Shown piece after piece: positions 14,764-20,418 of a stretch of DNA of 20,418 nucleotides; position 1 is the first letter of the stretch, and the number at the start of each line of letters is the position of its first letter. A program made the position numbers and the translations under genes. Under the pieces are notes generated by a model. That model saw only the letters and a list, made by a program, of their open reading frames with translations. It was not told the origin of the DNA and did not search any database. The DNA lies in IMG/VR virus record IMGVR_UViG_3300043568_000687, positions 1-20,418 of that record; one strand, written 5' to 3'. The DNA is from a virus.

Positions 14764-15818
14764 CTGCGTTTGCTTTCTGCGGTCGCTGTTCTTGTTAGTT
14801 GTTTACCCGGTGTTACAGATCCAGGTGTTGGCCGCAAGTTCATTATGTTTTGAGCATTGAATGATGCTGGGTTAGAAGTTGGTGTTGCGCCGGCAGCGGC
14901 AGCAGGAGCAGCGGCAGCAGCGGCAGCAGGTGCAGCAGGTGCAGCAGGTGCAGCAGGTGCAGCAGGTGCAGCAGGTGCAGCAGGTGCAGAGCTGCCCATT
15001 GCAGATTCTATTCTTTCAATTGCCATGGCTTCATCAGTATTTCTAGGGTCCAGCCGCTGTGCACCAATGTTGATTGATCCGTCTCTATTTGCTTTCAGTT
15101 GAATCAGTTGAGGGTCTGCCTTGGGATTTGTCTTCAGTTCTGCTTGTATTTTTTGAATAATCAACTGGTCCACACGGTCGCCTGTTAATTTATAAGATCC
15201 AATGTTGTAGCCGCCGCCAGGATTTGCCACTATCTTGGGCATGGTTCCAGACATCATGCGACGTTTGTCCGGGTAAAATTGTGTCAAAGACATAGCGTCA
15301 TAGGCAGTTTGACTCAGAGCTTGCCATTGTGCCAGTCGTTGCTGTGCTGTGGTTGGCTGATCAAAATTCAAAATGTCTTGCTTGGCCGCGGTCAAGCGAT
15401 CAACCAAGACTTTTGCTTTGGGCTGGGACAATTCATCCACGTTGGCAGGCAACCCTTGTGTGTAATCAGTGCCAACAGATCCCTTCATCAACACCTTGTG
15501 TAATCTAACATCAAGATCTCTCGCAAGTTCACTCCTGGATGCCGGAGATAATTCCTTGCGGTCTAGCACTTTTTCTTTTTTGAGCATGTCAGCAATGGCC
15601 ACGTTCCAGGCCTGCATTTCTTGTTTGGCTGCTTGAGCAATTAGTGGACGAGCTTGCTGGGCCGCTGCTTTTTGTCTGGCATCTCCATACGCAGAGGTCA
15701 CAGTACCTCCTGCATCGCCTGTGTCAGGCACACTGATACCAGCACCTTGTGCAAATCCTGCCCCAAATGCTCCTAGAGCGTTTTCATTCAGTCGCAGGGT
15801 AATTTCATGAATCTGCAT
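14760..15818 (-). CDS. Phage protein with Ala/Pro-repeat linker, unknown function
   Basis: The 352-residue protein is not assigned to a family. The N-terminal ~40 residues are Gly/Ala-rich. Residues ~45-210 are helical and charged, and 225-300 contain NIGSYKLTGDRVDQL and INIGAQRLDPR, a repeated 'NIG..-K/R-L' theme. A run of AAP units then forms a flexible linker, ending in a short basic tail. The start is placed at the ATG at 15818 because CAGGAGAACAC lies directly before it; the longer frame has no such signal and would overlap the preceding gene by 68 rather than 14 bases. It is translationally coupled to the double nucleotidyltransferase gene (ATGA). A virion or assembly role is likely from context but not shown. 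Confidence 0.75.
   Translation of the reverse strand: MQIHEITLRLNENALGAFGAGFAQGAGISVPDTGDAGGTVTSAYGDARQKAAAQQARPLIAQAAKQEMQAWNVAIADMLKKEKVLDRKELSPASRSELARDLDVRLHKVLMKGSVGTDYTQGLPANVDELSQPKAKVLVDRLTAAKQDILNFDQPTTAQQRLAQWQALSQTAYDAMSLTQFYPDKRRMMSGTMPKIVANPGGGYNIGSYKLTGDRVDQLIIQKIQAELKTNPKADPQLIQLKANRDGSINIGAQRLDPRNTDEAMAIERIESAMGSSAPAAPAAPAAPAAPAAPAAPAAAAAAAPAAAAGATPTSNPASFNAQNIMNLRPTPGSVTPGKQLTRTATAESKRR
14892..14991 (-). repeat. In-frame tandem repeat encoding Ala/Ala/Pro linker
   Basis: On the plus strand, the 9-base unit GGTGCAGCA occurs six times perfectly from 14929 to 14982 and once imperfectly to 14991, next to degenerate GCAGCGGCA-type units from about 14892. On the coding (minus) strand it encodes repeated Ala-Ala-Pro followed by poly-Ala. 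The unit is a multiple of three, so copy-number change would alter linker length without breaking the frame. Confidence 0.92.
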
Positions 15819-16053
15819 GTGTTCTCCTGACAGATCTTGAAAATTTACCAGAATCTCGAGTGCGAATGGCATTCAGTAGTTTTCTAGTGAGATTGTCCGC
15901 TTGCTCAGTTGAATACTCCAATTCAATCTGCTCCAGTAATCGTATGGCAGAATCAATCAAGTTGCTGGCACGATTTTCAATCAACAAACGGCGATCACGT
16001 TCTACATACAACGTGTCCAGTTCTTCTAGTATACTGCGTGTCTTTTTTTGCAT
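15805..16053 (-). CDS. Small conserved coiled-coil protein of unknown function
   Basis: This 82-residue, highly charged protein is nearly all helix: QKKTRSILEELDTLYVERDR, then LIENRASNLIDSAIRLLEQI, with heptad spacing of Leu/Ile, and a basic tail. I recall close relatives in many marine T4-like phages without a function. No membrane segment is seen. It is the first minus-strand gene after the divergent promoter region, with AAGG before the ATG at 16053 and a late-promoter box 18 bases upstream. It overlaps the next gene by 14 bases. Confidence 0.78.
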   Translation of the reverse strand: MQKKTRSILEELDTLYVERDRRLLIENRASNLIDSAIRLLEQIELEYSTEQADNLTRKLLNAIRTRDSGKFSRSVRRTHADS

Positions 16054-16070
16054 TTCGGCGGACCTTTGTA

Positions 16071-16080
16071 TTATTTAGCG
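16071..16080 (-). promoter_or_regulatory. Putative T4-type late promoter, leftward arm of divergent pair
   Basis: The minus strand reads CGCTAAATAA, 18 bases before the ATG at 16053. It sits 12 bases from a second box on the plus strand, forming back-to-back promoters in a 69-base intergenic gap. Confidence 0.65.
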
Positions 16081-16092
16081 CAGACCCTTTGG

Positions 16093-16102
16093 GAATAAAT
16101 AT
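16093..16102 (+). promoter_or_regulatory. Putative T4-type late promoter, rightward arm of divergent pair
   Basis: The plus strand reads GAATAAATAT, 20 bases before the ATG at 16123, followed by CGAGGA as ribosome binding site. It is the only plus-strand box found and precedes the only plus-strand gene. Confidence 0.67.
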
Positions 16103-16122
16103 CTACAACGAGGACACAATCA

Positions 16123-17046
16123 ATGACCAGCCAAATCAACCCCAACAACATCGACGGTAATTATCCAGTACCCGGTGTGCCCAACAACACACAGGGCTTT
16201 AGATCAAACTTTACAGAAACTGCAACCAATTTTCAGTATGCTGCCCAGGAAATTACTGACTTACAAAACAAGTCGGTGCTAAAACAGGCCCTGGCTGGTA
16301 CTACTCTGGACAACAACATGTCAGACAACTTGATTTACGCCGTTAAATTAAACGACGTGAGTTACACGTATGTTGCACTCACTGCAACAGCCGGTGCAAT
16401 TGCAATCGATTATGCTGCTGGTCAGTTTCAATCTATTACCACATCAGGGTCTGTGAGTCTGAGTTTTACAAACTTTCCCCCATCCGGGTCAGCCGGCATA
16501 ATCAGACTGAGCATTGCCATTACCAACACAGCATACACCTTGACCTTGCCCGCTGCGGTCAGTCTAGGCACCACAGGCATTCAAGGGTACTCTGCAAACG
16601 TGATTACTTTTGCAGCGACTGGAACTTATCAATTTGAATTCTCCACGGTTGATTCTGGAACTGTGATAACCATATTTGATCTGAATCGTGCTCTCACTGC
16701 GTATACCAACCCATTTGGGTATGTTGCTGGAGGTGGTGGCACTGTGACTCAGGCCACTAACAAAGCCACCGGTGTTACACTAAACAAACCCAGTGGTCAA
16801 ATTACTATGCAAAACACCAACTTGGCCGCTGCTACCATAGTGAGTTTTGTATTGACCAATAGCACAATTGCTGCCACTGACTTGTTGGTTATTAATCATG
16901 TGTCTGGTGGAACCATTGGGTCGTACACTCTTGATGCCGCATGTGCAGCCGGTAGTGCCACCATCTATGTCAGAAACAACACCGCTGGTGGTCTTGCTGA
17001 AGCACTGGTGCTACGCTATGCTGTGGTCAAAGGCGCTGTGGCGTAA
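16123..17046 (+). CDS. Fibre-like virion structural protein
   Basis: This 307-residue protein opens MTSQINPNNIDGNYPVPGVP and continues NNTQGFRSNFTETATNFQYA, a start I recall from structural/fibre proteins of T4-like marine phages. A helical linker follows (AQEITDLQNKSVLKQAL), and then a long, weakly charged beta-rich region with many Thr, Ser, Ala and Gly. The C-terminal ~100 residues (TQATNKATGVTLNKPSGQIT and onward) look like a separate beta module found at the ends of several phage fibre proteins. The likely place is in the tail or fibre network or on the capsid surface. It is the only plus-strand gene, with its own late promoter and GAGGA ribosome binding site, and it ends 16 bases from the convergent radical SAM gene. 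Confidence 0.8.
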   Translation: MTSQINPNNIDGNYPVPGVPNNTQGFRSNFTETATNFQYAAQEITDLQNKSVLKQALAGTTLDNNMSDNLIYAVKLNDVSYTYVALTATAGAIAIDYAAGQFQSITTSGSVSLSFTNFPPSGSAGIIRLSIAITNTAYTLTLPAAVSLGTTGIQGYSANVITFAATGTYQFEFSTVDSGTVITIFDLNRALTAYTNPFGYVAGGGGTVTQATNKATGVTLNKPSGQITMQNTNLAAATIVSFVLTNSTIAATDLLVINHVSGGTIGSYTLDAACAAGSATIYVRNNTAGGLAEALVLRYAVVKGAVA

Positions 17047-17062
17047 ACTCAAGTTCGGCGTT

Positions 17063-18151
17063 TTAAATCAAATCTACCAGGTCCGGAAATGCTGTTTTCC
17101 AGCTGTTGTTACGCCTTGAATCCCAGGTGGCAACAAAATCTCGCCATTCATGCAAGGTCAACGTCTGCGGCAAATTGCTAATCATTTTGTGTATCACGTG
17201 AGTGCTAGGGTATTTTGTCAAAATCAAATGTCTAATACCTGGAGACATTTTGTTTAGGTCCCATATTCCATGACAGGGATGAACATTTATTTCTGTTTTA
17301 CCACCGCCGTAGTTTGTGGCCAAATTTTCTGAGATCCATGTTTCTACGCGGTCAAAATAATAGGCATTAAGAAAATTAACTGTGAATTCAATTCTAAACA
17401 TCACGTTCCGAATGTCTGGATTGTGTTTGATACGCAACAGATTGTCACTGACTTTGTTCCAGGGCAGAGGCCAACGCACATAATCAAACTGTTGTTCTAT
17501 TCCGTCTATGCTGGCTGCAAAGATCACTGTTTTAAAGTTGCGCCACATTGCCAGGGTTTCATCATTGGGATATATTGACCCATTTGTTGTGTAGTGCAAG
17601 GTGACCTGGCCAGGATTTGAAATATGTTCTAAAAATCTAAGATGTGTGTCTGTAAATAGTGGTTCGCCGCCAAAAAATTTGATATATTTAATTTTGTCCA
17701 AGGACACAGCTTTTACAATTTTGGCAATGTACTGATCAACAATTGTTTTATCACTGTGAAATTTTACCGGTTGATTGTTGAGTTTTTGAGTTTCCTTGAG
17801 CCACAAAGAGCTGGATTCTTTCTTGCAAATCACACACGCTGCATTACACTCGTTGTCAAGATGTATGTCTATACTGACCGGATCAAGGGATGTTTCATCG
17901 TTGTCAATCCAATCAACGCCACTTTGTCTAAGACTTTGTTGTCCAGCTTGTTCTAATACGCGGCAACGGTTACATTCAGGAGTCCAGTCTGTTATTGTGT
18001 TTAATCTTTCCTGTCTGTCCTTCAACAAATCCGTACCTAGCAATATCCCTTTACGCTGGTAAAGACAACAAGGGTTAACACCAACCTCATTGTTTCTGCC
18101 AATTTGAAACGAATACCCATTGGATAAGTATCTACAAAATTGATTTATCAT
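17063..18151 (-). CDS. Radical SAM protein with extra N-terminal cysteines (twitch/SPASM-like)
   Basis: The 362-residue protein has the radical SAM cluster motif C102-xxx-C106-xx-C109 (DNECNAACVIC) followed by the SAM-binding GGEP at 161-164 (IKFFGGEPLF). An N-terminal set, C28-C29 (VNPCCLYQRKG) and C60-xx-C63 (PECNRCRVL), has the spacing of an auxiliary cluster or zinc site and resembles the opening of twitch/SPASM-type radical SAM proteins seen in marine phages. Such enzymes cleave S-adenosylmethionine to start radical chemistry, often on peptides; the substrate here is unknown. It begins one base after the helicase stop with AAGG as ribosome binding site. The [4Fe-4S] need gives a possible link to the IscU/IscA pair in the same window. 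Confidence 0.9.
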   Translation of the reverse strand: MINQFCRYLSNGYSFQIGRNNEVGVNPCCLYQRKGILLGTDLLKDRQERLNTITDWTPECNRCRVLEQAGQQSLRQSGVDWIDNDETSLDPVSIDIHLDNECNAACVICKKESSSLWLKETQKLNNQPVKFHSDKTIVDQYIAKIVKAVSLDKIKYIKFFGGEPLFTDTHLRFLEHISNPGQVTLHYTTNGSIYPNDETLAMWRNFKTVIFAASIDGIEQQFDYVRWPLPWNKVSDNLLRIKHNPDIRNVMFRIEFTVNFLNAYYFDRVETWISENLATNYGGGKTEINVHPCHGIWDLNKMSPGIRHLILTKYPSTHVIHKMISNLPQTLTLHEWRDFVATWDSRRNNSWKTAFPDLVDLI

Positions 18152-18152
18152 A

Positions 18153-19598
18153 TCATGACGCCTTGATCTGTCCCAGCAACTGTTTTAGTTTGGCGCTTTG
18201 AACGTCACCACTGACCTTAGCAACATCTCCCTGCTTGACCATGGGCTTGTCCCAGACATGTGTGCCGCCTGCAGGTGCCGCCCAGGCCGAATCGGAGCTT
18301 GCAGCAACCTGGCTCTTGGCCTTGATACTATCCATGATTGAACTTTGCGGTTTGTTGTAGCCGTTTTCGTCTCCGCCTTCATCAGTAATGCGCATGGTTT
18401 CAATGTTGTACTCCAGATCAATTTTTTGACCAACGCCGGTCGAGCTTCGAGATTTCATGCACTGTATTTGATACTTGCCGCGCTCTTTCATGGAGCGACT
18501 GGTAAAGATACCAAACACATTGTCTGCTGTGTTGATTTTGCTGATGCCACCAGAAATATGACTGTGATCAAATTCCATTTCTTCCACTGCTGATCTGTTC
18601 AACTGACTGGCTGTTACCAACAAAATGCCCAGTTCCTTGGCCAGGTTACGCAGTTCTTCACTCACATACTTGTCTTTCACAAAGAGATCGTTGGGACTGA
18701 CCTTGGCACTCACAGGCATGACCAAGTCAAGATAATCCACCATCACAAAGTCTACACGGATACCTGTTTGTATTTGTACTTCTTTCAAGTAAGCACGAAT
18801 GTCATTCACATTGCTTTGTGCTGGCAAACCTTTCACACGATACTGTCCAGACTTCTTTTGAATCATTTTGACCTTGAGCGCTGTGGTCTCAATGTCCTTG
18901 CGAATCTCCTTGGTGCTCATGCTGGTCAGCATTGCATCACTGCGCAAACTGGTTAGTTCTTCCGAAAGTTCCAGTGTAATGTACACACCACTTAGGCCTT
19001 GTTGCAACCAGTTCAAGGCAATGTTCATCATCACAAGACTTTTTCCCGAGCCAGACCCTCCGGCAAAGATGTTCAGTTCTCCACGACTGAATCCGCCATA
19101 CAGCAGTCGATCCATTTGTGGCCAACCTGTTGAAACTTGCCCTCCAGCGTTGAAGTACCGGTTGATACGAGCACTGGGATCTGCAAAGTAATCTGTGCCC
19201 ATGTCCTTGGTCAGACTGATCTGCACAGCATCCTTGATCAGTTTTTCCACAGGATCATAGTCGCCTTTTTCCAACAGGTCTGCTGCTTTCAAGATAGCAC
19301 GTTCCAGTTCCTGTCGCTTGGTAAAGTTTTCAAACTCCTCCATGAACCAGGCATGATGTCCTTCATTGAATTCATCTAGATGCTGTAGTTTGATTCCTGT
19401 GGTTGCAGCAATTTGCGCAGCAGTGGGCAAGGTGCCGTGATCCGCACTGTGTGACTTGATAAATTCAGCCGCAGGTCTTACGCTACGATCAAAGTTTTCT
19501 GGATTGTAGATGTTCTGCACACGAACATAACTTTCTGCATCCTGAAGTATCATCTCCAGGAACAGTCGTTGTACATCAGTTCCGTAGTCTTTTAACAA
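18153..19598 (-). CDS. Replicative DNA helicase, gp41-like (DnaB family)
   Basis: The 481-residue protein unwinds DNA at the phage replication fork as a hexamer and pairs with the primase encoded just upstream. An N-terminal helical domain spans about residues 1-130. The RecA-type core shows Walker A GGSGSGKS at 180-187, the catalytic E210 (YITLELSEE), Walker B VDFVMVDYLDL with D288, and the sensor TASQLNRSA near 329-337. The C-terminal ~60 residues are less conserved and rich in Lys and Ala. The frame is closed by TAA shortly upstream and the best start is TTG at 19598; no ATG lies nearby. It overlaps the primase gene by 23 bases, so coupled translation is likely. It corresponds to T4 gene 41. 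Confidence 0.95.
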   Translation of the reverse strand: MLKDYGTDVQRLFLEMILQDAESYVRVQNIYNPENFDRSVRPAAEFIKSHSADHGTLPTAAQIAATTGIKLQHLDEFNEGHHAWFMEEFENFTKRQELERAILKAADLLEKGDYDPVEKLIKDAVQISLTKDMGTDYFADPSARINRYFNAGGQVSTGWPQMDRLLYGGFSRGELNIFAGGSGSGKSLVMMNIALNWLQQGLSGVYITLELSEELTSLRSDAMLTSMSTKEIRKDIETTALKVKMIQKKSGQYRVKGLPAQSNVNDIRAYLKEVQIQTGIRVDFVMVDYLDLVMPVSAKVSPNDLFVKDKYVSEELRNLAKELGILLVTASQLNRSAVEEMEFDHSHISGGISKINTADNVFGIFTSRSMKERGKYQIQCMKSRSSTGVGQKIDLEYNIETMRITDEGGDENGYNKPQSSIMDSIKAKSQVAASSDSAWAAPAGGTHVWDKPMVKQGDVAKVSGDVQSAKLKQLLGQIKAS

Positions 19599-20418
19599 GT
19601 TGTTTCTTTCTTAATTCAATTTTGATCTTGGATGTTTCTCTAGCTTGCATGATAGTTATCAGTGTTCCTAACTTACCATATTTCTTCACGGCATCGTTGA
19701 CATCTTTGACCTCTGCAGACCAGTTGGGTATGCTCACTGCCCAGTTCAGTTCCATTGCTCTGTCAATAAGTTCTAATCCAGCGTTGTCCTGGTCAGGAAC
19801 TACTGTGATTTCTCTGCCCAAGCTACGAATCAATCTTGCTTGTGCATCATTAATATCGTTGTGCATCACAGCAAGGCCGCCAATACTGAGCGCATCAAAT
19901 ATACCTTCCATGACCAATACATGTTGCCACCCTGGGTGCTGTAGATCAGTACCAAACACATATCCAGGTTGTGTTTGATTAATATACTTGGGAATCTTGT
20001 TATCTAGAAATCTAGCAGTGAATCCCACAATCTTGTTGTTGTGTGTAAACGGCACAATCACGCAGGGTCTGATCCAGTGGACTCCATCAGTGCGTATGGG
20101 CGTCATCATGGGAAAATCTTCAGGCACAAATCTATCACGACAGTATTCCCAGTACTTGGGATGCTCTTGAGTGATCAGTTCTGACGCAGGTGGCAGTTCA
20201 CGTTCTTCAAAATCAATGTCTTGCAATACGTTGGCCACACGTTGTCTATCTTCTACAATACCGTAGATGCTGCGATGCCGCAAGCTTTCAAGATTGACCA
20301 ATTCTATTTCACGTTCAGGCACACCCATCCAGCCCAAGAGCCTGCGGGCCTTGAAACTTAGTGTACGGCCAAGGATAAAGCTAGCGGTGTACCCACAGTT
20401 GAAGACGTTTTCACAATC
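19576..20418 (-). CDS. DNA primase, gp61-like (N-terminus beyond the window)
   Basis: 280 residues are visible and the frame stays open to the right edge, so the start lies outside. The first visible residues (DCENVFNCGYTASF) hold two cysteines that suit the second half of the zinc-binding motif of gp61/DnaG-type primases. The TOPRIM core is present: VLVMEGIFDALSIGG with the catalytic Glu, and VVPDQDNAGLEL with the DxD metal-binding pair. The T4 protein is about 340 residues, so roughly 60 are missing here. It makes RNA primers for lagging-strand synthesis in complex with the helicase encoded next. The TTG at 20335-20337 is an internal codon, not the start. Confidence 0.93.
   Translation of the reverse strand, partial: DCENVFNCGYTASFILGRTLSFKARRLLGWMGVPEREIELVNLESLRHRSIYGIVEDRQRVANVLQDIDFEERELPPASELITQEHPKYWEYCRDRFVPEDFPMMTPIRTDGVHWIRPCVIVPFTHNNKIVGFTARFLDNKIPKYINQTQPGYVFGTDLQHPGWQHVLVMEGIFDALSIGGLAVMHNDINDAQARLIRSLGREITVVPDQDNAGLELIDRAMELNWAVSIPNWSAEVKDVNDAVKKYGKLGTLITIMQARETSKIKIELRKKQLVKRLRN

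Noticed and set aside
14929-14991. Short regular repeats suggesting a CRISPR array
   Set aside because: The 9-base units are directly adjacent with no spacers and encode an Ala-Ala-Pro linker in frame.
14857-15102. Plus-strand Ala/Gly-rich open frame across the tandem repeat
   Set aside because: It is the shadow of the 9-base repeat read on the opposite strand and has no independent coding signal.
15819-15872. Eighteen-codon extension of the Ala/Pro-linker protein
   Set aside because: The inner ATG at 15818 has a near-ideal CAGGAG ribosome binding site; the longer start does not.
20335-20337. TTG as the start of the primase gene
   Set aside because: The frame continues upstream to the window edge with primase-like sequence, including zinc-motif cysteines, so the true start lies outside.

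Overview
The window is a segment of a T4-like (straboviral/kyanoviral-type) tailed phage genome, not a bacterial chromosome. The evidence is a T4-type primase-helicase pair at the right end, class Ia ribonucleotide reductase genes plus the start of a glutaredoxin gene at the left end, tail-fibre and small structural-type genes between them, almost no intergenic space, and repeated T4-style late-promoter boxes of the TAAATA type. Nearly all genes lie on the minus strand and are described here in transcription order, right to left. The only plus-strand gene is a fibre-like structural gene at 16123-17046. The encoded IscU closely resembles proteobacterial IscU as I remember it, so a proteobacterial host is the best guess. 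I cannot name the host more precisely.

Right end (17063-20418): the C-terminal part of a gp61-like primase, a gp41-like DnaB-family helicase that probably starts at TTG, and a radical SAM enzyme with an extra N-terminal cysteine set. Middle (9937-17046): a divergent late-promoter pair drives the plus-strand fibre-like gene and a minus-strand run. That run holds an 82-aa coiled-coil protein, a protein with an Ala/Pro repeat linker, and a 635-aa protein that appears to join two nucleotidyltransferase-type domains. It is followed by a short single-gene unit with its own late promoter and terminator, and then by small virion- or lysis-type genes, including an XhlA-like membrane protein.

Left-middle (5106-9877): an iscU-iscA pair, a glycosyltransferase-like gene and a RecB-family nuclease follow one late promoter. 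A further late promoter precedes a pectate-lyase-fold tail fibre/spike gene and a W-rich conserved unknown. Left end (1-5103): nrdA, a small SpoT/MESH1-like HD hydrolase, a class II aldolase, nrdB, a PGDYG-family protein and the start of a glutaredoxin form one tight cluster.

Taken together, the window carries an auxiliary metabolic set around iron and nucleotides: Fe-S assembly (IscU, IscA), a radical SAM enzyme that needs Fe-S clusters, a di-iron ribonucleotide reductase, and a stand-alone ppGpp-hydrolase-like gene inside the reductase operon. The observations most worth following are the double nucleotidyltransferase protein, the phage Fe-S pair with the radical SAM enzyme, and the HD hydrolase and aldolase placed between nrdA and nrdB. 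Intergenic spaces are all under 80 bases, and no tRNA gene, CRISPR array or insertion sequence was seen.
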